35,898 nucleotides of DNA. It comes from Chara braunii (Eukaryota > Streptophyta > Charophyceae > Charales > Characeae). A program made the position numbers and the translations under genes. A model generated the notes under the pieces. The model saw nothing but the letters and a program-made list of their open reading frames with translations. It was not told the origin of the DNA and did not search any database. Location of the stretch: the NCBI GenBank assembly GCA_003427395.1, contig BFEA01000182.1:780412-816309 (forward strand). Direction: 5' to 3'. This document shows, in pieces, positions 1-9,168 of this stretch. The number at the start of each line of letters is the position of its first letter. The stretch's first letter is position 1.

Positions 1-52
1 TTTTAATTTGGACCATTTCTCGATTTATGCGTGTCATCCTTGCGCAGGGGCC

Positions 53-84
<32 letters not shown>

Positions 85-102
85 ACGGATGTCCCGAAGG
101 AC
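1..102 (-). ncRNA. U6 spliceosomal snRNA copy (probably a retropseudogene)
   Basis: Read on the minus strand, this is U6 snRNA over essentially its whole length: the 5' stem-loop (GTCCTTCGGGAC), the ACAGAGA box, the AGC-containing catalytic segment and the conserved 3' part. U6 pairs with the 5' splice site and with U2 and coordinates the catalytic metals of the spliceosome. The only difference I see in the body is one or two bases in and after the 5' stem-loop. Function is doubtful. Upstream (plus-strand 103-165) is a poly-pyrimidine block, where a plant U6 gene would have an upstream sequence element and a TATA box about 30 bases before the start. The 3' end runs into AAATTAAAA rather than a clean T-run terminator. 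The window edge cuts it off at base 1, so the 3' flank cannot be judged. High identity implies either selection or a recent insertion. Confidence 0.85.
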
Positions 103-117
103 AGCTTGGTACCTTTT

Positions 118-157
118 TCCCCCTTTTTTTTTTTTTTTTGTTTGTTTTTCCTTTTCA
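118..157. repeat. Poly-T / pyrimidine tract beside the U6 copy
   Basis: A run of about 16 T follows a C5 block and continues as GTTTG-type interruptions. On the minus strand it is an A-tract lying directly upstream of the U6 sequence. It separates the U6 copy from the Ty3 integrase fragment and may be the tail or junction of the event that joined them. Confidence 0.7.
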
Positions 158-164
158 AGATTCT

Positions 165-1029
165 CAGCTGTTTGTGATGCTGCTCCCCGCCAGAGGCATC
201 CCGAAGCAAATGGGCAGGCTGAGCAGATGAACCAAGTGGTGCAGCTTCTGCTGACGCATTACATCAAGCCCAGCCAGGATGACTGGGATGAGAAATTACC
301 TCTCATCGCCAGCCTGTACAATAACGCTGTACACAGCACCACCGGCGTCAGTCCTAATCAACTGCATCTGGGATGGAAGCCTAGATCTGCTCTAGACTTC
401 CTCCTGCCTGAAAACTGAACTGCTGCAACTCCTGGAACCATTGAATTTGGTGTCCAGTATGAGAAACTGTTGCAGCAGACTGTCGAACACATCAAGAAAT
501 CTCAGGAAGTCATGATTGCTTCTGAGAACAAGCGTCGCTGACAGTCTACATTTCAGGTAGGGGAATGTGTTTGGGTCAAGGCTAGTGAGTTGGGACAGGA
601 GTTTGGCATCTCTAGGAAACTAATACCTCAGTATTTCGGTCCCTGGGAAGTCCTGGACATTGTGGGGAATGATTTGGATGGTCCCTCGTACGTTATTCGT
701 ATCCCTGGTCACTTACGCACTTACCCTGTTTTTCACGCCTCCAAGCTTGCACCTTTTGCTGAGACAGCACAGTTCCCATCACGGAGATCTATGCTGCCCC
801 CAACCATGGATGGCCACGTGGATGTCGACGATATCCTGGATCACAGAGACAGGCCTGTTCCCAAGCCAGGGGAAGACCTCCCAAATCTGCGAGGGAGTAC
901 AGAGTACATTTCAGGCATCATACAGATGCGAAGGAAGATCGATGGATTTCAAGGGAGGAACTGGTCAAGACAGCTCCTCATATCGTGGCAGATTATGAGA
1001 AGAAACTGAAGGGGAAGGCACCAGCATGA
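165..1029 (+). pseudogene. Ty3/gypsy integrase C-terminal fragment, element 1
   Basis: This is the 3' end of a Ty3/gypsy pol gene. Homology to the integrase of the larger element in this window starts weakly near 165 and is clear from about 197, at a HPEANGQAE block that carries the glutamate of the integrase DDE triad. The upstream catalytic core is missing, cut at the U6/poly-T junction. An in-frame TGA sits at 416-418 where the paralogue reads CGA, and another at 539-541. The segment 590-870 encodes the GPWEVL and PGHLRTYPVFHASKLAPF blocks typical of the chromovirus integrase tail. A frameshift at about 865-895 moves the chromodomain-like end into another frame, which stops at 1027-1029 after KGKAPA, the same terminus as in element 2. 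Dead fragment. Confidence 0.88.
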
Positions 1030-1049
1030 AGCATCTCAGCGGACTTTCA

Positions 1050-1067
1050 AAGCTAAGGGGGATGGAA
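1050..1067 (+). other. Polypurine tract, element 1
   Basis: AAGCTAAGGGGGATGGAA lies directly before the LTR start (TGTGAGG). Element 2 has a near-identical tract in the same position. It would prime plus-strand DNA synthesis in an active Ty3/gypsy element. Confidence 0.7.
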
Positions 1068-2163
1068 TGTGAGGAACAAGCCCTCAAGGGGCCCTATCAG
1101 GCATGACATTGTTCTGGGCTAAGGCCCCCAGCAAGCCAAGTGCCCGCCCTAAGTGAAGGTGGGCCTGAATATTCGTCAAAGGCAAAATTCGACATTTCCA
1201 TATGTGGGTATTCAGGCTCTTGCAGCACGCCAGTTGGTTGGGAAGCCGCGTGAGCCTCACATTGCTGCGTCATACAGTTGGCCCAGGCCTTGCCAGTTGC
1301 GCCTGGGCACATACACAAAGCAGGGCCGATGCATTGGGGAGCAGGCCTTCGGCCTTTGCAAAAGCAGTAGTGCCAACGCACCTGCCTGGGAGCCCTGCAC
1401 AGGTGCGGCAAACAGCCCAAGTCTGGAGACTCAGGCCATGCCTAACTGCAAAGGGCCCAGGCCCTCAACTGTAGTCTCGGGCCTGGGCTCAGGGTCTGGT
1501 ACCCAACCGGAAGCTACTGGAAGCTTCCAGCCAGGCCACACGCAGCATCCAAGAGGCTGCCACTTCCACAAAAGGAAGCAGCCCAGGCCAGCCATTCTGG
1601 CCAGCGCTGGCAATGCGTAAGTGCTGCTGCGCTCTCACTTGATGCTGCGCTGCTGCCAAGGGCGCTGACGGGGCGCGAGAGGTGAAGTGGGGCGCTGCAG
1701 GGCAGCGGGGCGCAGGCAGCCATAGCCAGGCTGCTAGGCGCCAGGGTGTACAGCGGATGATCAGGTGGTCTTCAGGGAAGGAGGCGCGTGTGGGGTAATC
1801 AAGGTCTGATTGAGGGTGACGAGATACGTACCTGGTACATGAAGAGAGGTCGGCGATGGTGTTGGCAGTCATGTACATTGGTCTTCGAAAGTCGAAGTGA
1901 TCCTGTTGCGTGAACCGGCTGTAGGTAGGCTAGTCAGGTAGAGTAGGCTGGGCGCGGAGCGCCAGACAGGAGAGAGCGACTTTGGATACTGTGTTGGTGT
2001 GGCCTATGGGCTTGGACATTGGCTCATTACTTCATTGTATTGCTCTATATGGATGGTTTTCTCGGTGCATTTGTACTCTCTGCTTGGGACACGACTACTT
2101 GTTCAGCTGTGTGATTTCGCAACTTGGTTTTATGTGTATCGCTCACGCTATAGTATTTTATAC
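1068..2163 (+). repeat. 3' LTR of element 1
   Basis: Aligns end to end with the two LTRs of element 2. Shared blocks include the GAGCCCTCA-type start, the CCCTAAGTGAAGG segment, the GCCAGTTGGTTG segment and the end region with TTCATTGTATTGCTCT. It starts TG directly after the polypurine tract. The last bases have decayed (no terminal TGCA), so the end is approximate. At about 1.1 kb it matches the 1096-bp 5' LTR of element 2. It is clearly more diverged than the element 2 LTRs are from each other, so element 1 is an older or different subfamily member. Confidence 0.85.
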
Positions 2164-2383
2164 CCCCCTTCCCCGCCCTTGACAGCCAACTCGCAAAAAA
2201 GAAATAGCCCGGACTTGGGGTCCTCTGGCAGAATGTGGAAAACCAAAAAAAAAAAGCAGCCGGGCGTGAGAATTTTCCTAGCTTTAACCAAATTTGATAT
2301 GAGGTTGGACAACTCTGTTAATCAGACTGTCTGTTGGATGAAAAAATGTTGAAAATAACATTTTTCCTAAGTAATTCAGTGGA

Positions 2384-2839
2384 ATGGGTTGCTGTGCGCG
2401 TGCAGCTGGTGAAGATGTGTTCATCCGGCGACACAAGGACAAGCAAAACAAGATGTTTCGAAGCCAGCTTCCAGGAACGTCTTTGGGATTGCAGTGCCGG
2501 CCAGAATGGAAGTACACAGGGACGGACACCAGAGCCGGAAAGCCGCTTTACAAAGGGCCTTGTACAGTTTGTGGTCGGGAGAGCACTGTGCCATTCAAAC
2601 CGGTGGTCAACGGTCAACCCCCCAGGTGTCGAAACTGTCTGCCATTGCATCTAGCGATTATGGGACAGGGGCAAATGCAATCTGCAGTGCAAGTGACGCT
2701 CCCGTCAAGCACACAGGCTGCGATACCCGTGACGATGGCAGCTGGTATGATGACTGGCCAGCAATCATCCTTGTTGATGGAAGGTGCAACCAGCAACCAT
2801 GGGGTCGCGAATCAGCAGCAGCACCATTTGACAGAGTGA
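2384..2839 (+). CDS. Possible host gene exon with zinc-ribbon-like motif
   Basis: An open frame of 151 codons. Residues of about 60-90 contain CTVCGRESTVPFKP followed by PRCRNC, a C-x2-C ... C-x2-C arrangement with a VPFKP core. It resembles small zinc ribbons attached to otherwise unrelated proteins. The rest is low-complexity, rich in Q, M, S and T, ending QQQHHLTE. The N-terminus is uncertain: the ATG at 2384 gives MGCC, but TTCAG at about 2379 and GTGCAG ending at 2403 could be 3' splice sites, making this an internal or last exon. A donor-like GTAAGT begins at 2843, four bases past the stop, so alternative splicing is possible. It lies just downstream of the element 1 LTR and shows no similarity to the transposons here. 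Function unknown; the metal-binding reading is inferred from cysteine spacing only. Confidence 0.4.
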   Translation: MGCCARAAGEDVFIRRHKDKQNKMFRSQLPGTSLGLQCRPEWKYTGTDTRAGKPLYKGPCTVCGRESTVPFKPVVNGQPPRCRNCLPLHLAIMGQGQMQSAVQVTLPSSTQAAIPVTMAAGMMTGQQSSLLMEGATSNHGVANQQQHHLTE

Positions 2840-5800
2840 AGAGTAAGTGTTGATTGGTACTCAGGAGCGCCTTTTTTTAATGAGCTCTCACTGGGTTACG
2901 TAGAGTGTCGGGACTCATTTTAGACAGAAAAACAAATTCTTTTTCTCCCCTTCGTTTCGCTGGATTTGTAAAACAGCGAGTAGAGGGCCTTTTCTCCAGC
3001 TTTCCTCCTCCTTTCTCTTTATTGTTCTCCCCACTCTTCTAACAGTACAGAAACGTTTCTAACTCGGTAGCTGACCTCGTGATCCATCTGTCTGCCTATG
3101 GTAGAGTTCAGTGGTGGTGACTTTTGAGAGTTTTGAACTTTTGATCTGTTGATCTCTATTTCCGTTTTTAAAACGAGATTCAGCCCGCTTCAATGGATTT
3201 AAAATTGTTAATTTAGTCTATAACTAATATGGTGCTCTTCTCTACAATCTAATGAAGATAATCGTTCGTTTGAGCTGTTTTTTTAGCAATCAAGCTCTGT
3301 AACGTTCCTCCTGGAGGCCCTGATGATTGGACCTAACCAGTTACACCCCAGTAGCCTTGTCGATTGATTTGCCTGCTGTTCAGCCAACAAAGCCCTCCTG
3401 GTGTTGTCAGTGGGCAGGTTGAATTGGCACGTGAAAGCTGCCTGTTCATTGACTGCTTACATCGTGTATACTGCAGAAGTCCGCTTCAGGGTCCTTACAA
3501 CCTGAGCATGTCTGGCAAGGGCCGGCTGCAGGGAGTGTGCAGGAGGCAGGTAATCTGGAGGAAGATATTTTTTCTTGGATATCGGATATTAGTATCCACC
3601 GTGCGAAAGGAAAAGGGGAGCAGGTGATTATGTGCTCACACATGAAAGGGAACGAGACTTGAGGACGTCTTTGGATGAGGTGGCCTCCAGAAGTGTGTCT
3701 GGAGACGTGCGGCAGACCACACAGCCGGCAAGTTCAGGGGGTCCTGGGGGAGGCCAGGTGACTGGCGAGACCGAGAGACAGTTATTGCAAATCTGAGAGA
3801 GAAACGATAGCGCAGTGAGGAGTTTTGGCAGGCGTCTGAGTGGTGTAGTATGTTTGACGCAGTGGCATCGCAGTATCTCCTGCCCGTGCACGGTGGTGAC
3901 TGTTGGCGGGTCGCGGCATTCATGTCTACTGGGCTAGCTTGCATTAATCTCGATCTTGGTCTGCAAACAGGCTTTGACGAGACATCCCTTCTTGGAGTCT
4001 CGTGAGAGAGTTCACTGCAGCGGAGGAAGGGAGGAAGAGACTAGTGCAAGCGCCACGGTTTGCCATCTCAGCATCCAGGAGTTTCTGGCAAGCCGAGGAG
4101 AGCTGTGGTATTAGTAGGCTGAGGAGGAGAGGGGAAAAGACCTGCAAGGGTGAGTCAGCGGAGAGATGGAAGAGAGGAGAAGGTGTGTATGTTCTGCCCC
4201 GACTTTTTTTTGTTCTATTCTAGGCCTGCAGAGGGATACTCAGCTGCACTGCCATTGCCATGTGTTGGCTTCTATAGATCCTTGCTTTGCCTTCTGCCAT
4301 GTTCTTGTTCCCACTGCCTTTTCCCGCTGGTTATGCTGTTGTGGGAGTGCAGCCGAGTGCTGCGGCCAAGTCAGCAGCAGAGGGTACACCTTCAATTGAT
4401 ATGTACATTTGTGTTCATGAGTCGTGATTCTGCCCCGGAGAGAGGTGTTTAAAGTCTACTAGAAACAGACACGGAGATCTTGCATTGGTGTTTTGGGAGC
4501 GCTGGGCGTATCCACCTGCCTGTTTTGGGGGTATTCTTGTTCTTGAATGGGTCTCCATGCTTGCAACGTAGGGGCATATATTGCCAGTTCTGGGGCATTA
4601 TTGAACAGGAGTTTTCCTTTGGGGGATTGAGGGAAAAACCTCAAGGTGAATGAGATCACGAAGAAAAAATCAGACAGACAAGAAGACACATCATCTGATG
4701 TCACCAATCTGATAAAAAAAGGTTTAATTTAGCTGTGAGGTCACTGATTACGAAGGCTTATTGGTACGAAAGGGGAGCTGCAGATTATGGCCGATGATTG
4801 CTGCTCTCTGATATTGCTTTTATATTCATTGATATTTATTTTCTCCAGTGTACACCGACTTTGCAGTCTCATTTACCTTTTCAGAGTGCCAGGAGAAGCC
4901 TCTGTGAACTAGACAGTTAGGGGAGGAGGAAGGATCCTCCCTTTTTTTTTGATTCCAGGGTTAAGGCGTTGTTGCCAGATGCAAGAGAGCCAATCTTCTG
5001 AATGGGAATTGAACACCCGACTTTCTGAATGGGAAGCGAGCGCCTGATCCGCTGTGGCAAGGATGTCAATTGTCTTTGCCTCTGTGCTGAAATCGAAGAG
5101 GAGGAGATCTGCTGTGCTACACACTTTTCTTGGCATACCGATTTTTGAAAACCCACACTTTGGTTTGTTTTGTGAGACTTGCAGGTTCCCTCTCGTTCTG
5201 TTCTTTTTGTGGCGCAAGCCGCGTAACGTCCGTGTTTTGTGTTATTTCTCGAGCTTCTGGTCCTTTTTTTCTGAAGATTTGTTCTTGGCATAGGCTGTAG
5301 AGTTTTCTGGAAGTGTTTCAATTCTTTGATTTCCCTTTCATAGGGTCTCTGGACTTTGAATTTTCAAGAAGTGCTTTTGCCATCCGATTGCAGCGGAAGC
5401 AGCAGGAGCAGCAGGCGCAGCAGTGGTGACTGTGAACTCTCGTTTTCCCGAGCATCAAACGTGCGAGTTTTGTTTCGATGGCATCGAGCGTTTGTTTTTT
5501 TGTGAGGATTTCCTCAGTTTCTACTCCCTTTAATCTTTACAATTGAATCATTAGGAAGTTGAGACAGTTTCTCGTAGCAGAGTGTTGTTGTGTACACTTT
5601 TTGGGCAGATTGAGTAGTGAGAATTGATACAAAGGATCTGGTGAGGACATTAATTTATTCATAACTTTTGTGTAACATCTAGGATGGTGTACCATGATCA
5701 TCATTTTAAGTTAACGAGGAGCTGTTGTGTAGGTGGACTGGAAAGGGATATGATGGGAGGATGGAGAAGTGGAAATGGAGAGAAAGGAAGACGGGATTTG

Positions 5801-5940
5801 GTAATTAGCAGATGGTTGTGCGGACAGGCGGGAGGGAGGACCGAGCTTCAAGATAATTGCAGGTCCGTGAGCACAAATTTGTATGCGACTCATAAAGGAA
5901 TATAAGATTTACATCGGCGCATGCATCCAGAGGCCCAAAT
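2840..5940. other. Region without a recognisable gene or known repeat
   Basis: Apart from the candidate exon at 3287-3336, no ORF here shows a family I recognise. The base composition is mixed with pyrimidine tracts. Several intron-like motifs occur, for example CCGATTGCAG at about 5389-5398 followed by a short open run encoding RKQQEQQAQQW and a stop near 5433. This could be introns and 3' UTR of the gene beginning at or before 2384, or unrelated intergenic DNA. No tandem repeats or TIRs were seen. Confidence 0.4.
3287..3336 (+). CDS. Candidate short terminal exon
   Basis: A pyrimidine-rich tract ending TTTTTTTAG (to 3286) is followed by an open stretch encoding IKLCNVPPGGPDDWT and a TAA at 3334-3336. 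The phase is compatible with the GTAAGT donor at 2843 (from the frame that ends FDRVK) or with a weaker GTGCAA donor near 2784 in the zinc-ribbon frame. It is an ab initio guess from splice signals and phase only. Confidence 0.2.
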
Positions 5941-6114
5941 ACCCCATCTGGCAGCTCTCCATCTGGCTGCTCGACATGCTTTCCTCTCTACTTTGATGTG
6001 CATCTATTTTCTCTTGTATCCCCTTAGCCCATAAATTTTACCACCTCCCATCTCTTTCCCCCCCCCTTCCCTCTGGACCTTGTGCTTTCCCCCTTCTATG
6101 TTTCTTCTTTCGAT

Positions 6115-6151
<37 letters not shown>

Positions 6152-6550
6152 ACACAGTGGCAATAGCTTCAGTACAACACGATGCACCCCTCCCCGACAC
6201 CCCCTCAGGAGAAAACCATGCACAAAAACTTGAAGACAACTCTCACATAATTGCATAGTGCACTGGAAAGTCGAATGTCAAACGGTGAAGGAAGAGGCAC
6301 ACAATAGCACAGGCAAGGAAGGAAGAGGCACACCAAAAAAAGCAGTGGGAAATTCCAATGCTCCAATGAGACCAAACTTGGTACACCCAAACCTTGACCC
6401 GAAACAAAACAGGCAAAAAAAAGAGCCCCAAAGGGCCCAAACCCTAACTTCATTTTTAGGTCTGTTGGTCAGGACCTGAAAATGGGGGTCTCCGAAGTGA
6501 AGTGCAGGGGGCAACAAGGCATTGGATGAGAATCAGCAACAAGGAACATG
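5941..6550. other. Intergenic stretch with a microsatellite
   Basis: C-rich and T-rich tracts flank a (TG)n run. From about 6250 onward the plus strand becomes strongly depleted in T, leading into the T-poor repeat region. No coding evidence. Confidence 0.4.
6116..6148. repeat. (GT)n microsatellite
   Basis: An uninterrupted GT run of about 33 bases. Confidence 0.95.
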
Positions 6551-6760
6551 GGCTGGAGGGCAAGGGGGAAGTGGGTGAGTAGACAAACAGCACAAGGCAG
6601 CGAAGGAAGAGACAGACAAAAGAGAGTGAAGCAAAGGGCATGAGGCAAGGCACGGGACGGCAAGCAGCAGTGAGGGACATTGGCTGGAGGGCAAGGGGGA
6701 GGTGGGTGGGCAGACAAACAGCACAAGGCAGCGAAGGAAAAGGCAGCAGGCTAAAAAGGA
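6551..6760. repeat. 131-bp tandem pair, T-poor
   Basis: GGCTGGAGGGCAAGGGGGA begins at 6551 and again at 6682, each followed by a segment with GACAAACAGCACAAGGCAGCG. The second unit is incomplete. The same head motif recurs at about 8003 and 18978, flanking the large Ty3 element, so it belongs to a wider repeat family. Confidence 0.75.
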
Positions 6761-6823
6761 GCAAGGTAAAAAGCAACAGACAGAAAAAGTACCAGTACGG
6801 AAAAAATGAAGTGCCAAAGAAAT

Positions 6824-6900
6824 AACATCCGTGTTGGAACGATACAGTGAAGTTTAGCATGGCCCCTGCGCAAAGATGACACCCATATATCAACAAATTG
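6824..6900 (+). pseudogene. Decayed U6 snRNA pseudogene
   Basis: ACATCCG, then TTGGAACGATACAG, then TTAGCATGGCCCCTGCGCAA and GATGACAC follow in U6 order on the plus strand. The 5' stem-loop is missing, the ACAGAGA box reads ACAGTGA, and the 3' third is heavily substituted before an A-rich stretch (CAAAAGAAAAGAG). It lies directly upstream of a T-poor repeat copy. Clearly non-functional, and older than the U6 copy at position 1. Confidence 0.85.
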
Positions 6901-6969
6901 CAAAAGAAAAGAGAATTTGATGATGATGGATTGTTTCTTCAGGACTTGCACCGACTCATCAAGAGGCTG

Positions 6970-7500
6970 AGCGCTCAACAACCTGCAGAATCCTTATATT
7001 CATGCTTTGGGCCATGGACTCTTTGACCTTTGTTGAAAGTGGACGACACAAGTAGAACATAGCAGCAAGGCAACAACTCAGTGAAGCACCAGGCAACGCT
7101 ACGAGGGCAACCTAAGTGCACTGCGCCAAAGCCAACTGCATGGAACAACAGTGCAAGCCGACAGGCAGCAACAGGGCAACGACGCACACAGCGGCGCTGC
7201 AACAACGGCCAAACTACGAAGCGCACAAGCAACAAACTGCACCGGAACGCCGATGGGCAGCAAGGAAGCAATTCAGTGAAGTGCGAAGCAACAACACGTC
7301 AAGCACACGAGCTGCAGGAAAGGCATGGCAAGCTGGTGGGCAGCAAGGCGGCAGAGGAGCACAGACAAGGCAGTGCACTCATCCAACACGGACGAAACCA
7401 ATCTATCAGGTACTCGCACTACAAGAAGAACCTTGCAGACCGTTGGTTCCCTCCGCAAGCCTCTCCGGCAGATGCCTATCATCACCTGTAGACCATATGG
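6970..7500 (+). repeat. T-poor interspersed repeat, copy 1
   Basis: Starts with a CTCAACAACCTG...GAATCC block and TTTGACC...GTTGAAAG. It continues through a long stretch of degenerate CAAGGCAAC, GTGAAGCAC and GCAGCAAGG words with almost no T. It ends near GCAGACCGTTGGTTCCC. All these blocks recur in the same order at 19041-19760. Family unknown; a non-autonomous element is possible. Confidence 0.65.
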
Positions 7501-7550
7501 ACCACGAACATCATGAACAGAACGGCCCCTCTTTAGAGGTGCGCATTTAG

Positions 7551-7705
7551 ACACTCCAAACAATGAACTACTGACCGTTTGGCACCATTTAGAGGTGTAC
7601 ACAGAAAATACTTTGAGTAGACCATAGGCCTGCAAGCACTCCAAACAATGAGCTACTGACTGTTTGGCAGTATTTAGAGGTGCTCGCTTAGATACACAGA
7701 AAATA
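7551..7705. repeat. About 85-bp tandem duplication
   Basis: CACTCCAAACAATGA...CTACTGAC...GTTTGGCA...ATTTAGAGGTG...CACAGAAAATACTT occurs twice, starting at about 7553 and 7639, with scattered substitutions. Confidence 0.8.
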
Positions 7706-7749
7706 CTTGAGAAAACAGAAGGAAGGAAAACAAATACATAAAACTGGTG

Positions 7750-7750
<1 letters not shown>

Positions 7751-7787
<37 letters not shown>
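7751..7787. repeat. (TG)n microsatellite
   Basis: An uninterrupted TG run of 37 bases. Confidence 0.95.
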
Positions 7788-7790
<3 letters not shown>

Positions 7791-8058
7791 GGATGTTGCG
7801 CATGTACGCACACCATTTTGCGCTAGAACTGCGTCCTGAGTTCCAACATGGATGTCGACACACTAGAGAATCCTGGCACAGATGGTGAAATCTGTCTATG
7901 ATGAAATGTGCTATCCGATGCACGCAAGGCGTTTGTAAGTGCATCAAAGCCGTGCAAATGGAGCGGTTGCCATGGAGCGAGAACGAAAAGTATGCTGAGT
8001 AGGCTGGAGGGCATGGGGGAGGTGGGAGGGCAGACAATACATAAGCACACAGGACAGG

Positions 8059-9154
8059 TGCGAGGACTGAGCCCTCATGGGGCCCTAACAGACATGCAAT
8101 TGTTCTCAGCTGTGGGCCCCAGCAAGCCTTGTGCCCACCCTAAGTGAAGGCGGCCTGAATATCCACCAGAGGCCTATTTTTGATATTTTCGATATGTGGG
8201 CTCACAGACAGTTGCATCATGCCAGTTGGTTGAAGGGAAACGTGAGTCTCCAGGCTCTTTCCAGAAGACAAGGACTGCACTGTATTGTTGAGCCCAGGGG
8301 TGGGTGGTTGCGCCCTGAGCACACGCAGCGTGAGGCCAACGCATCGCACAGCAGCCACGGACGAATGAGAAAGCAGCATTCCTGTCACACAATTTCCACG
8401 AGCCAATGAGAATGTGGCCAACCCTCGGCGCCTGGGAGGCTACCTATACTTGCCCAACCGAAAAAGGCCCAGGCCCTTAACTGTAGAGGTGGGCCTGGGC
8501 GCAGAGACTGGGGCCGGACTGGAAGCTACTGGAAACTTCCACAGCCAGGCCCAGGCAGACACACACAGGGGCTGCACTTTCCATAATGGAAAGAGGCCAG
8601 CCCAGGGGGAGGCATTCTGGCCTAGGCAGGCAATGTGGACACGCTGCTGCGTTGCTGCACAAGTGTCTGCATGGGTGCTGCTGGTCGGACGCGCGCACAG
8701 GCGCTGGTGTGAGGGGCGCTGCAAGGGCAGCGGTCGCACAACAGCCATAGCCGGTCTGCAGGGTCGCAAGGCAGGTGATCGGTAAGGTCGTCTTCGGGTA
8801 GGAGGTGCATACCGTGGGGAGACGAGGGTAATGACGAGAGGAGAGAAAACGTACCTGGTGTATGCTGGTTCGGCACTGGTGTTGACGTCACGTACGTTGG
8901 TCGCAAGAACGTAGATAAGTTAGATAGGCTGAGTAGGATAGGCTGGGCGCTGGGCGCCAAACAGTAAGTCCGACATTAAATACAGTGTTGGTGTGACCAG
9001 AGAGTGGCGACATTGACATTCAAGTTCATTGTATTGCTCTTTTTGGACGGTATCTTGGTGCATTGCACTCTCTGCTTGGTTCATGACTATCTGAGCTACT
9101 CCATGATTTTGCAACTTGGATTTCTGTCTATCGTTTTCGCTCATATTCCTTGCA
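8059..9154 (+). repeat. 5' LTR of element 2
   Basis: 1096 bp, TGCGAGG to CCTTGCA, followed after two bases by the primer binding site. It contains one copy of the GCGCTG...GAGGGGCGCTGCAAGGGCAGC module that is duplicated in the 3' LTR, and a palindromic TGACGTCA at 8883-8890. It would supply the promoter and 5' RNA end of the element. Confidence 0.92.
8883..8890. promoter_or_regulatory. TGACGTCA (CRE/bZIP-type) site in 5' LTR
   Basis: Perfect palindromic TGACGTCA followed by CGTACG, giving overlapping ACGT cores. ACGT-core elements are known bZIP binding sites in plants. The same motif recurs in the 3' LTR at 18418-18425 and 18667-18674. Regulatory use here is inferred. Confidence 0.4.
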
Positions 9155-9156
9155 TT

Positions 9157-9168
9157 TGGTATCAGAGC
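9157..9168 (+). other. Primer binding site, initiator tRNA-Met
   Basis: TGGTATCAGAGC is complementary to the 3' end of plant initiator Met tRNA and lies two bases after the 5' LTR. This is the commonest PBS of plant LTR retrotransposons and fixes the LTR boundary. Confidence 0.93.

Noticed and set aside
1097-1878. Overlapping ORFs on both strands of the element 1 LTR
   Set aside because: The sequence is LTR by alignment with two other copies; the ORFs are not conserved in those.
6205-6896. Several overlapping minus-strand ORFs with repeated leucine/proline peptides
   Set aside because: They mirror the 131-bp tandem pair and pyrimidine-rich minus strand, and run across the U6 pseudogene.
7273-8037. 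254-codon minus-strand ORF
   Set aside because: It crosses the T-poor repeat, a tandem duplication and the (TG)n microsatellite; no domain; same composition artefact.
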